NCBI RefSeq assembly: GCF_001695575.1
Contig: NZ_LUAX01000006.1
Span: 1-64,000, forward strand
Length of the DNA stretch: 64,000 nucleotides
From: Vibrio europaeus
GTDB lineage: Bacteria > Pseudomonadota > Gammaproteobacteria > Enterobacterales > Vibrionaceae
Reading direction: 5' to 3'
Shown here: positions 51,747-59,847 of the stretch, in pieces
Position numbering within the stretch: the first letter of the stretch is position 1
Layout of the letters: every line of letters starts with the position of its first letter
Notes under the pieces: model-generated
Told to the model about the DNA's origin: nothing
Database searches by the model: none
Seen by the model: only the letters and a program-made list of their open reading frames with translations
Program-made: the position numbers and the translations under genes

Positions 51747-52034
51747 AGTTTCTTCCTTGTTATAGATTCTTAACATTGCTTTAGCGAGATTTTAACTGAT
51801 TCCGTTGGGGCGTACACCTAAAGCATACTAGACAGTCGGTGAGATCACGGAGAATCAAGCAAATAGATTAAAGGGTATGTCGTATGTCTCTTATTAGGGG
51901 GGAAAAGATTGAATTCTCAACTTAACTCGGTTTAATTGCCACTCGGTCAACAAAGCACAAGATTATGGCTTATCTCCTTAAGGCAATCGTTGTATATTAA
52001 TGGCTATTGAAGTTAGAAAAACAGAAAAATAACT

Positions 52035-52676
52035 ATGAAATCCATGGGAATCCGTGCTCAGCAGAAAGAGAAAACGCGTCGCTCTTTGATTGACGCTGCA
52101 TTCAGTCAGTTAAGCGCTGACCGAAGCTTTTCCAACCTGAGCTTACGTGAAGTATCACGAGAGGCGGGTATCGCTCCAACTTCATTCTATCGTCACTTTA
52201 AAGATATGGATGAGCTAGGTTTGACCATGGTTGATGAGGGGGGCTTGTTATTACGTCAGTTAATGCGTCAAGCTCGCCAGCGTATCGTCAAAGAGGGCAG
52301 TGTGATTCGTACTTCGGTAGAGACCTTTATGGAATTTATCGAAAGTAGTCCTAACGTTTTCCGACTATTATTACGTGAACGCTCGGGGACCTCGTTTGAA
52401 TTTCGTACGGCTGTTGCTCGTGAGATGCAACACTTTGTTGCCGAGATGACAGAATATTTGATTAGTACTGGTATGGGCCGAGACGAAGCTTTTACTCAAG
52501 CAGAGGCATCGGTCACATTGGTATTCAGCTCTGGCGCGGAAGCTTTAGATTTAAATCGACGTGAACGCGATGAACTTGCCGAACGTCTAATTATGCAATT
52601 GCGAATGATAGCCAAAGGGGCTTTCTGGTATCGCAAAGAACGTGAACGTAACCGATTAAAAGGTGGGATAGATTAA
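52035..52676 (+). CDS. fabR: FabR, TetR family repressor of unsaturated fatty acid synthesis
   Basis: FabR represses fabB and fabA-type genes in response to acyl chains. The 213-residue TetR protein has the helix-turn-helix [27 protein letters not shown] and the characteristic [32 protein letters not shown] half-site near 51810 in the upstream region resembles half of a FabR operator, though it is not a full site. Starting at ATG 52035; ATG 52044 matches E. coli. It overlaps yijD by one base. Confidence 0.95.
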   Translation: MKSMGIRAQQKEKTRRSLIDAAFSQLSADRSFSNLSLREVSREAGIAPTSFYRHFKDMDELGLTMVDEGGLLLRQLMRQARQRIVKEGSVIRTSVETFMEFIESSPNVFRLLLRERSGTSFEFRTAVAREMQHFVAEMTEYLISTGMGRDEAFTQAEASVTLVFSSGAEALDLNRRERDELAERLIMQLRMIAKGAFWYRKERERNRLKGGID

Positions 52677-53065
52677 TGTCGAATGAAACAAACCAAGTTA
52701 ATCATGGTTCTGAGAAGAAAACACTGGTACTGGCTTTAATTGCGGGTATGTGTGGTGATGCTATGCTGTCATGGCTAACCATGAGTGATGTGCCTTTCTC
52801 AATTTTTCCACTGATTGCGCTTGTGCTGTCAGTGCAAGCACTTTACCGAGAGTACCTAAGTAACCCTGTGTCTGAAGATATCCCGCTAGTCGGTCTAGCG
52901 TGTTTCTTCGTCGGCGCATTTGGTCACTCAGCATTTGTTAAAGCTCAGTATCCAGACTCTGGCTCAAACATGTTAGCAATCTTTGTTACGCTGGGTTTGC
53001 TGCTTTGGGTAGCGAAAAAACTCGGCTTTCTGACGGCGCCAGCGAAGCCAAAAACTGAGTCGTAA
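52676..53065 (+). CDS. yijD: DUF1422 membrane protein YijD
   Basis: The 129-residue protein has about four membrane segments (VLALIAGMCGDAMLSWLTM and later ones). It is the DUF1422/YijD family that always follows fabR; function is unknown. The start overlaps the fabR stop (TAATG). The strong terminator that follows ends the conserved chromosomal block before the island. Confidence 0.9.
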   Translation: MSNETNQVNHGSEKKTLVLALIAGMCGDAMLSWLTMSDVPFSIFPLIALVLSVQALYREYLSNPVSEDIPLVGLACFFVGAFGHSAFVKAQYPDSGSNMLAIFVTLGLLLWVAKKLGFLTAPAKPKTES

Positions 53066-53089
53066 TGTCAGCTTAGTTGATGGATATAA

Positions 53090-53117
53090 AAAACGAGCCT
53101 AATGGCTCGTTTTTTGT
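53090..53117. terminator. Terminator between yijD and the trmA 3' end
   Basis: AAAACGAGCC and GGCTCGTTTT form a ten-bp stem around four bases, with A and T runs on both sides. It would serve both yijD and, on the minus strand, trmA. Confidence 0.9.
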
Positions 53118-53130
53118 TTGTTCTCAATGG

Positions 53131-53179
53131 TTACGCTTTGCGTTCCAGTAGCACACCAGCTTCCATATGGTGGGTAAAT
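53131..53179 (-). mobile_element. trmA': Left attachment site: 3' end of trmA
   Basis: Read on the minus strand, this gives THHMEAGVLLERKA and a stop, the known C terminus of tRNA (uracil-54)-methyltransferase TrmA (E. coli ends THHMECGVLL). Upstream of it, the frame shows no TrmA sequence. In vibrios trmA lies convergent to yijD, so its end belongs exactly here. The fragment is therefore the duplicated att core left by an island that integrated into the trmA 3' end. The rest of trmA should lie beyond the right edge of the window. Confidence 0.75.
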
Positions 53180-53304
53180 CGAACCTTTAATCCGCCAAAG
53201 TCTATAGAGTTATATTTTTTAATGTTAACTATCTGATTTTCTGATATTTTTGTAATCGTGTTGTCCGGTGAAGTCCAAAGCCGTACAATAGAAACTCGAC
53301 GTTT

Positions 53305-53340
53305 GCCGTACCCCACGCCGTACCCAGAGCCGTACCCAGA
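53305..53340. repeat. Three tandem 12-bp repeats before the integrase
   Basis: GCCGTACCCCAC is followed by two exact copies of GCCGTACCCAGA, and a fourth partial copy (GCCGTACAATAG) lies at 53280-53291. The array lies 20 bp before the integrase ATG and about 125 bp inside the att core. It is likely to be arm-type integrase binding sites or an operator. Confidence 0.7.
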
Positions 53341-53360
53341 AATGCAGAGGTTTTCCAACG

Positions 53361-54620
53361 ATGACGAAACGAATCAGTACCAATGCAACGTTGCAAGCAT
53401 TGAAGCCACAGGATAAGGAATACTCGATCCCCGATAAGAAGGTCGAAGGATTGAACATTCGAGTTCGTCCAACAGGCACAATGACTTGGATCTTTCGTTT
53501 TCAAGTAGGGAAGAAACACGAAAAAATCTCTATGGGTCGATACATGAAGATCAAACCAGAGCGCGGGATGACATTGGATCAGGCGCGAAAGGAGGCGGGT
53601 CGTTATCGTAGTTGGCTGGAGAATGGTAAGAACCCAAAGGTTGAGTTGGATATCGAGAAACGAGCGCAAGATGAGGCGAAGACCTTTGACGATGCATTTA
53701 TTAGCTTCGATGAAAAACGTCTTTCAAAACAGCTTCGTGGTGACCAGTCGAGGACCATTTACTATCGAGATATCAAGCCGATTCTCGGTAGCACCAAATT
53801 GGCTGATTTGAGCATATATGACCTCAACCGGGTCTTTGATGCGAAGGTCGATAAAGACGGTAAGCGTATGGCGGGGGCTATCGGGGTTTGTCATAAAATC
53901 ATCAATCAAGTGATTAACCATGCCCTAGCACTAAATATGCTTGATACTCATCCTGCACCACAGCTGAAAGCAAAAGACGTTGGCGGCGGCTCAAAAGTGA
54001 CAAAACGTAATTTAAGCTTTTCAGAGTTAAAGGTTCTGTTAACGAGTATGCCGTCATGGCGTACAGATCCCTCCAACATTCGTTTAATGCAGTTCTTACT
54101 TGGTTGTGGACAGCGAATTAGTGCTGTACTAGAAATGCGTTGGAGTGAGTTAGATTTTGAAGAGGGAACTTGGCTGTTACCAGCCAGCTCAGAAGAACGA
54201 CACACTAAAAGCCAAGATGCTCGTAAAGTGCCTTTAAGTGGCTATCTGCTGACCCTTCTAAAAGAGCAGCGTGACAGCGTGCCAAGTAAGTGGAAGTTGG
54301 TATGGCCTCAGCTAACTGTCGATAAAGTGCAAGAACCTGCGGCAGTACGGGCATTGATCAAACGTAATCTACCTATTGATTTTGAACGCTTTTCACCTCA
54401 CGACTTGCGCCGTACCTTTATCAGTCGTTGTAGTGAAATGGGGTTAGATATCGTAGCGATTGAAAAGACAGTCGGCCACCAGCTACCAGGCATGCTCAGA
54501 GTCTATAACCATCATGATTATATCGATGAGCAATTGAAGGTTCTGGAAGCATGGGGTAACAAGTTGCAATCGCTAATGGAAGCGAACGTCCACCCGTTAC
54601 CTTCAGCTAAGACGGCCTAG
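53361..54620 (+). CDS. int: Tyrosine integrase, P4 type
   Basis: The 419-residue tyrosine recombinase has an N-terminal P4-type domain (DKEYSIPDKKVEGLNIRVRP, DARKEAGRY-type helix), a core-binding domain, and the catalytic domain. The active set is complete: Arg in GCGQRISAVLEMRW, Lys in the beta-hairpin region (HTKSQDARKVPLS), His and Arg in SPHDLRRTFIS, His in VGHQLPGMLRVY and the nucleophile Tyr in YNHHDY. It is placed directly beside the trmA att fragment and drives island integration and, with an excisionase, excision. Confidence 0.93.
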   Translation: MTKRISTNATLQALKPQDKEYSIPDKKVEGLNIRVRPTGTMTWIFRFQVGKKHEKISMGRYMKIKPERGMTLDQARKEAGRYRSWLENGKNPKVELDIEKRAQDEAKTFDDAFISFDEKRLSKQLRGDQSRTIYYRDIKPILGSTKLADLSIYDLNRVFDAKVDKDGKRMAGAIGVCHKIINQVINHALALNMLDTHPAPQLKAKDVGGGSKVTKRNLSFSELKVLLTSMPSWRTDPSNIRLMQFLLGCGQRISAVLEMRWSELDFEEGTWLLPASSEERHTKSQDARKVPLSGYLLTLLKEQRDSVPSKWKLVWPQLTVDKVQEPAAVRALIKRNLPIDFERFSPHDLRRTFISRCSEMGLDIVAIEKTVGHQLPGMLRVYNHHDYIDEQLKVLEAWGNKLQSLMEANVHPLPSAKTA

Positions 54621-54687
54621 CTTTTGCCCTAAAGTAGGGTAATGCATAGAGCAAGGGAAGAGTCTGTGAGAAGTGCGTATAACCTCG

Positions 54688-55581
54688 TTAAGATTTAGCT
54701 GATGCGCGCCGAGCTTTTTCTCGAAACTGCTTTTGCTTCCATGCCTTCATCATTTTGTGCATGACATCTGTATGGCTGAGCCATTCTTTGTATTCTGTCT
54801 TCTTTTTCTCATCTCTTTCAATTGGGTTTCTGAGTTGGCCTTTGTGAAAGGTAAATAAGGTATCCAAGTTCGCGATGTTGATGTTGTAAGTTTGAGAGGT
54901 TGTTAGAGGCGGTGGTAGGTGTGGTAACCACTCTAGTTGAGAGGAAATATAGTTAGAGGTCCAAGTATTTTGTTGCTTGTTCTTTGGGTCGATCCAGGAG
55001 TAATCAGGACGAAGATCTGATGCAATATACAACCACTTTTCTTTGAGAGTAAGCATGAGTTCTTCTTTGGAACGAGCTGTGACATTCCATTGATCAAAGA
55101 AATCTTTAATGAGCGGTAAAGCCTCTGAGCGATGCATAGGTAGTGGATTTAACTTTAAACTTTTGTAATAGTTTGATCTCTTTGAATCAATATAATAAAG
55201 ACAGTCATCCAGTCTACGTGCGTACCTCTGCCCTGACTCTCTTCCATCGATCTTTAAGGTTCTAGGCGTTGCTAATCTCAGCATTGACCAAACGAAATAG
55301 ACAATCCTATCGTCTTTTTTATCTATCCAGTCGAACGATTTTTCAGGTATCAAGCTGTCCAACGCTGCTGTATTTAACCTGTTTACCAAGCCTTTAACAT
55401 CTAGATCTTTACGCATAAAAACCATCGATATTTTACGTTGTAGCTCTCTCTTGTCCTGACAATCTAACCCCATAATCTTGTCGAAATTTTTAGCAAGATA
55501 GCCCCAGTAAAACTTTAAGTACCTTTCATCATTAGCCCTGAAAAGGCCAATTTTAGTAAGTGCTTGTTCGCTTGTTATCAT
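54688..55581 (-). CDS. Hypothetical protein of the island
   Basis: The 297-residue soluble protein is not recognised. It is rich in Lys, Arg and aromatic residues. It has no signal peptide or membrane segment. The N terminus (ALTKIGLFRANDERYLKFYWGYLAKNF) and the tail (KKTEYKEWLSHTDVMHKMMKAWKQKQFREKARRA) look helical. The reading frame is open for its full length with normal codon use for the left half of the island. It lies opposite the integrase, whose stop is 68 bases away. Its role in mobility or defence cannot be judged. Confidence 0.6.
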   Translation of the reverse strand: MITSEQALTKIGLFRANDERYLKFYWGYLAKNFDKIMGLDCQDKRELQRKISMVFMRKDLDVKGLVNRLNTAALDSLIPEKSFDWIDKKDDRIVYFVWSMLRLATPRTLKIDGRESGQRYARRLDDCLYYIDSKRSNYYKSLKLNPLPMHRSEALPLIKDFFDQWNVTARSKEELMLTLKEKWLYIASDLRPDYSWIDPKNKQQNTWTSNYISSQLEWLPHLPPPLTTSQTYNINIANLDTLFTFHKGQLRNPIERDEKKKTEYKEWLSHTDVMHKMMKAWKQKQFREKARRASAKS

Positions 55582-56323
55582 TCTTATTCTTCTCTACTAA
55601 GTAGTTTTAATGATTATTTTCCATATTTTATTTACATTTTAATTGTATTCATAATTAGTTAAAAATCGTAGTTAAAAAGTTCCAGAAATAAAATCGATTT
55701 GTAAATTTTCACTGATTTTGGTGGGCTTATACTGCTATTTCTTAAGCTAATGGTCAATTTTATATAGTTTTGTTGTCAATGAATGAATGCCATTTTTATT
55801 CTTGAAAAAGGTATTCATTTGATTTGAGCTGATCTGTACAAACTTGTGACAGTGTGATGATGGTAGTGCAAGCTGCTTATGAATGAAGGCTCTTAACTCA
55901 AATGTACATGAGTATGTTGTTTTAGAAGCAGTAAGACAGTATTGGAAAGAATGATTGAACTATGCAGCTTGTCGTTGGGAAAAAGGGTGCGATGAGTTGT
56001 GCTTGTGTTTTACTCATTCCTGAGGATGCAAGGATCATTATCGTGCTCAATGGGTTGTCATTTAACTTGTGAGTGACTTGGATTCGAGATCGGTGGTCTT
56101 GTATCGATGTGTTACAGTTTATCACCCTATCTTTGATGGTTACCTGGCGTTTGTTACCCCTGTTGGGTTGGAACTGTGTATGTGGCGATTCTTGTTTTGT
56201 CTGTCTGGTTAGTATTATTAAGTATCTGTTGTAACGTCATCCGACTCTACACACACTCAACTTGCACAACTAAAAATAACGGCATCGACCTATCTATGAA
56301 CCTAAACACAGGAGTAGATAGAA
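55582..56323. other. Gap between the unknown gene and the Gp2-like pair, with a long hairpin
   Basis: About 740 bases without a supported gene, AT-rich on the left. The hairpin 55782-55819 is notable: AATGAATGCC and GGTATTCATT pair at nine of ten bases, and a TTTTT/AAAAA extension continues the stem with one bulge. It lies 500 bp before the Gp2-like genes, so it could be part of a replication origin or a divergent promoter region. No tRNA or CRISPR is seen. Confidence 0.45.
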
Positions 56324-56998
56324 ATGAAGGTACGTTCTAGAAAAAACAAAAACCTGAGACTAACCAATAAAAAAACCTTTAGAGGTCATCCCATTCAAAC
56401 GACTCATGGTGCACTCTGTATTCCGTATCTAGATAGAATTTATGACACTATCGAGCAGGCCCTGGATGCTTACCCGCGTACAATGGCGTTACGAGTTGAT
56501 CTTCGATTCCCCAAACTTAGAAATGGACAAGAGAAACGCGGAGCAATCACCGATTTTATCCGCTCGCTGCAATCTCAGATTGAATATGATGGTCGAAGAA
56601 AAGAAAGACATGGACAACGAGTCCATCCTTGTACCGTGAGGTATGTGTGGGTAAGAGAGTGTTGCTCTTCACTGAATGACCATTACCACTTGTTGCTGCT
56701 TTTCAACAAAGATCGTTTTAACTGGTTAGGGAAGGCGAGAAACCAACGAGAGAACTTACTTTCTATGATCATAGATGCTTGGGCGAAAGTGGCAGGGGTG
56801 GAGTATGATGAAGCCAATGGTTTGGTTTACGTATCCAAAGATCGCTCAGGGGTTCCAGTAGTTCATCGTCTAGATTCCAACTCAAAGTACTTCAATCAAC
56901 AGTTTGATGATCTATTTGAGCATGGAAGCTATCTTGCAAAAGAAAAAACCAAGCACTTCGGCAACCACCAACGAAACTTTGGCACAAGCCGGAAGTGA
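56324..56998 (+). CDS. Inovirus Gp2 / YagK-YfjJ-like protein, first copy
   Basis: The 224-residue basic protein fits the YagK/YfjJ C-terminal (inovirus Gp2) family of phage and satellite replication-type proteins. RVDLRFPKL is the first conserved strand. The HUH-type pair His-x-His lies in LNDHYHLLLLFNKD, and the Tyr in GSYLAKEKTKHF is at the place expected for a catalytic tyrosine. It could therefore be a rolling-circle initiator. AGGAGTAGATAGAA precedes the start. A second, diverged copy follows after 147 bases. Confidence 0.72.
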   Translation: MKVRSRKNKNLRLTNKKTFRGHPIQTTHGALCIPYLDRIYDTIEQALDAYPRTMALRVDLRFPKLRNGQEKRGAITDFIRSLQSQIEYDGRRKERHGQRVHPCTVRYVWVRECCSSLNDHYHLLLLFNKDRFNWLGKARNQRENLLSMIIDAWAKVAGVEYDEANGLVYVSKDRSGVPVVHRLDSNSKYFNQQFDDLFEHGSYLAKEKTKHFGNHQRNFGTSRK

Positions 56999-57145
56999 CG
57001 TTACAGTCAGCTCCTGTGGGATTAACGATATAACCACCGGAACTGGCATGTTAGATTATCACTTCTTTGGTTACAGCCAGGGCTCACCTTAAAAAATACA
57101 TCGCGAGAAATGCCTATGTCATTCACACACGAAAAGGTATTACTC

Positions 57146-57742
57146 ATGTCAAATAGAACCCACCTCCCAAGCATTACCCTTGATAGAACTTTTGAAGAAT
57201 ACCCGCTGTATTACAGCGACAAAGGACTGTACGAGTCAGCACTGACTTCGATGGTCGATGTCTTTGAACAGGCACTCAGTCAGTTTGAAGTCGCTCTCGC
57301 TACACGTTTTGATTTGTATCTGCCTAAAGATCATCAAGATGCGAAGTTTTGCATCCTGAATGATTACTTTGAGATCCTGAAAGAGAAGCTATGCGCTGAT
57401 TCGTTGCATTATGTGTGGCGTAAGCGAGAGGATAACCGTTCGCACCATTATCAAGTGATGTTGTTTACTGATTATAAGCAGCATTTTGGTGAGGCCATTT
57501 ACATGGAGAAGAGTAATGAAATTTTGGGACATCTGAAAACAGCTTGGGGAGAAGCTATTAAAAAGCACTACCAAGGTAATGAGCGCTCAATGGTCCAACT
57601 GAATGATCGAGGGAACTATAGCCTGGGTACACGCTGTAAAAGTACTGATACTGACATAAAGAACAGTGTCTTCAAGCGGATGAGCAATCTTGCTGAAGCG
57701 TGGAAAGAACAGCGTTACTTCTTTGGCTCTAGTGCAGAGTAG
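57146..57742 (+). CDS. Inovirus Gp2 / YagK-YfjJ-like protein, second copy
   Basis: This 198-residue relative of the preceding protein shares the order ATRFDLYLP, then LHYVWRKREDNRSHHYQVMLFTDYKQHFGEAIYM. The second His of the His-x-His pair is replaced (HYQV), and the C terminus lacks the YLAKEKTK tail. It may be an inactive paralogue that binds the same DNA. The chosen start at 57146 has AAAAGG eight bases upstream; a longer frame from 57110 is less likely. Confidence 0.65.
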   Translation: MSNRTHLPSITLDRTFEEYPLYYSDKGLYESALTSMVDVFEQALSQFEVALATRFDLYLPKDHQDAKFCILNDYFEILKEKLCADSLHYVWRKREDNRSHHYQVMLFTDYKQHFGEAIYMEKSNEILGHLKTAWGEAIKKHYQGNERSMVQLNDRGNYSLGTRCKSTDTDIKNSVFKRMSNLAEAWKEQRYFFGSSAE

Positions 57743-57810
57743 AGCGACTGCATTTTTTTACAATGGCGGCTTATCTCATGGGTATATACAAAGCAAGGAG
57801 ACGATTCCCA

Positions 57811-58017
57811 ATGACAATGAGATTTCTACGACTTAAAGACGTGATGTCACTAACAGGGCTAGGCCGCTCCACTATCTATAAATTCATGGCCGATGAAACC
57901 GACTTTCCGAAGAGTGTGCCACTCGGTGGACGAGCGGTGGCTTGGGTAGAAAGCGAAATCGAAGAATGGATGGAATCGCGTCTGAGTATGCGAGACAACC
58001 AAGCATCCTTTCAGTAA
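57811..58017 (+). CDS. alpA: AlpA family excisionase/regulator
   Basis: The 68-residue protein has FLRLKDVMSLTGLGRSTIYKFM followed by DFPKSVPLGGRAVAWVESEIEEWM, the AlpA (MerR-like helix-turn-helix) pattern. AlpA proteins switch on excision of P4-type islands and often sit with such an integrase. The ATG at 57811 has AAGGAG ten bases upstream, so the longer frame from 57763 is not used. It ends 80 bases before the RNase HI pseudogene. Confidence 0.86.
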   Translation: MTMRFLRLKDVMSLTGLGRSTIYKFMADETDFPKSVPLGGRAVAWVESEIEEWMESRLSMRDNQASFQ

Positions 58018-58097
58018 CGCAAGCATCAGATAAACCATTAACGGGGCGCTGGCTAAGTAAAGTCATGCGCCCTTTTTCAATTAGAGAGAGATAAAAA

Positions 58098-58532
58098 ATG
58101 AGTTATTCAATTTACGTAGACGGCGCTGCACCAAACAACCAACACGGATGTACGCGAGGAGGCATCGGGCTGGTGGTCATGGATGAAGACAATGAGATTG
58201 TTCATGAAGAAGGTATCACTATCGACCGAGAAACGGATTGTGCGGAGCTGGAGTTACTGGCACTTATCGAAGGGTTGGAGTATGCCGAAGACGGTGATGT
58301 TATCTATTCAGATAGTGATTACTGCGTGAAAGGTTTCAATATCTGGATGGACGATTGAAAAGACCGAGGTTGGCGTAAAGCGGTTAAGTATCGTTAACTC
58401 TGGATGCAAGTCGATGAACTGCGTTTTAGAAAGTATGCCGAGGTACTTAAAGTCAAAGCGCACTCAGGCATCGAGGGAAATGAAAGAGCGGACTCGCTAG
58501 CAGTTGATGCGGCTAGAAGCGATACAGATTGA
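58098..58532 (+). pseudogene. rnhA-like: Ribonuclease HI pseudogene with two in-frame stops
   Basis: A full-length RNase HI frame of 144 codons. YVDGAA gives the first catalytic Asp, CAELELLALIEGL the Glu, YSDSDYCVKG the second Asp and GNERADSLAVDA the last Asp. The frame is broken by TGA at 58356 (where Trp is expected, in DDW-KDRGWRK) and by TAA at 58395 (before LWMQVDEL). No frameshift occurs and the rest reads on. The first 86 residues alone lack the last Asp. It is a recently decayed copy, unless a stop is read through. Confidence 0.8.
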
Positions 58533-59141
58533 TGTGACAAAGCGGTTTATGGGCACATACCAACAAGCCGCTATTGCCTGCTATTTGCGTTTTTCTAGAT
58601 AACATATATCTGAATGCGGATACGATGCGAGACTGTGGATAGGTAACGCTTCAAGCGAGCTGCTAGTGCGCTTTTGCCTCATTTCAAGCTATCAGGGTTT
58701 CAGGTTGTGAGGTCTAATGGCTTTAAGTTACCAAATTTTAGTAATGATTCATAGTATCTACTGGTTCAGTGGCTATTCAACTTAAGCTATGATAAAAGCA
58801 TTAAACAAACTTACAGGGCTAGGCATGCCTGAAACGATGGAGATTGCCTGACAATTAGTCATGTTAGGAGCGTTTTTAATTGAACTCCGAGTTAGGAAAC
58901 AAAGCCGTACTGAGTATTAAAGTAACAATGTCCTACTATCTCTAGGGACGCTGAACATAACAGCTTAGTAAGATCATTTTTTAATGAATTGATGTGTGTT
59001 TGATTGAGCAGTTGTCAAGTCAGACCGTGTTCAATGACTTGGTGGCTAGTCAATGATTGTCTTCTAAACATTTCAATCCCGGTGTATTGTTGCGTTCTGA
59101 GGTAATGCTTATGTAATGAGACCTAACAGAAGGATAATCTG
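58533..59141. other. Gap between the satellite module and the signalling module
   Basis: About 610 bases. One possible remnant is the frame at 58789-58920 (43 codons, TGA at codon 21); otherwise nothing is recognised. GC rises sharply right after this gap, so the junction of two island modules probably lies in it. Confidence 0.4.
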
Positions 59142-59564
59142 ATGACAGCTTTACCCCTCAGTATCGCTCAAGTTCACGCCTTCCTCGCCTTACAAGGCCA
59201 CAGTGTGCGTGTCCACCATCCGCCTACCCGACAACCCAATGCACACCTGCACCGCTTCTGGCAAGCCGAACGAGGGGAGAGTACCTTAGTGATCAGTGCC
59301 GATGTGGTACCCCCTTGCGCACAGCGTATCGCGCGTGCCCTCGGGCGAACGTTGGGTCACTGCATCCACCATCAAGACTCGGCGCAGGCGTTTGATCCCG
59401 ATCTGTCGATGACGCAGACTGCCTCCTCGGTGGTGGTGTTGGATAGTCGACTGTTGACACAACGTTGGATAACCTTACCCGTGGTGCGGCTTGACGTCGT
59501 CCTTCAACTGAGCCCTTCAGCGTTAGAAACCCTAACGCAAGGGCGGTGGCTCCCAGTAGCCTAG
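59142..59564 (+). CDS. Hypothetical protein at the start of the GC-rich module
   Basis: A 140-residue protein I do not recognise. It has no signal peptide or membrane segment and is rich in Leu, His and Arg, with no clear catalytic motif. The ribosome site AAGGAT before ATG and GC-rich codons like those of the downstream signalling genes support it as real. A 283-base gap with AT-rich promoter-like DNA (TTTTTTGTCTATGCT near 59756) separates it from the signalling operon, so the two are probably separate transcripts. Confidence 0.55.
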   Translation: MTALPLSIAQVHAFLALQGHSVRVHHPPTRQPNAHLHRFWQAERGESTLVISADVVPPCAQRIARALGRTLGHCIHHQDSAQAFDPDLSMTQTASSVVVLDSRLLTQRWITLPVVRLDVVLQLSPSALETLTQGRWLPVA

Positions 59565-59847
59565 AGCTCCGTCGCGCCCATGCGGCGGGCCGCAATACCG
59601 TCTGTTTCGCCATTGATTACCTGCAGTTATGGACGTCAAACTCTTGGCGATTTGAAAGTCAAAAAAACAACCCCTTTCTGGGCCGATTGAAGTCGGATTC
59701 GCCCTCGCTATCCGCATTTTTCACACTTTTTGAGCGACTAGCAGCAAAGCCTAATTTTTTGTCTATGCTTTAGTTAAGCGACTGACTTTGCTATGAAGTC
59801 GTGATGGGCATCACCAGAATCTTAGGAAGAATGACAAGCGAGAGAGT

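Noticed and set aside
51801..51830. FabR operator upstream of fabR
   Set aside because: Only a GCGTACA half-site is present; the second half is not found.
53131..53358. Minus-strand frame of 75 residues at the island edge
   Set aside because: Only its last 14 or so residues are real (the trmA tail); the rest is read backwards through the 12-bp repeats and integrase leader.
55922..56125. 67-residue minus-strand frame in the island gap
   Set aside because: No ribosome site, low-complexity start and no recognisable domain.
58789..58920. Small 43-codon frame with a TGA at codon 21, read as a recoded gene
   Set aside because: No ribosome site, no known homologue, and the neighbouring pseudogene also has TAA, so decay or chance is simpler than recoding of TGA.
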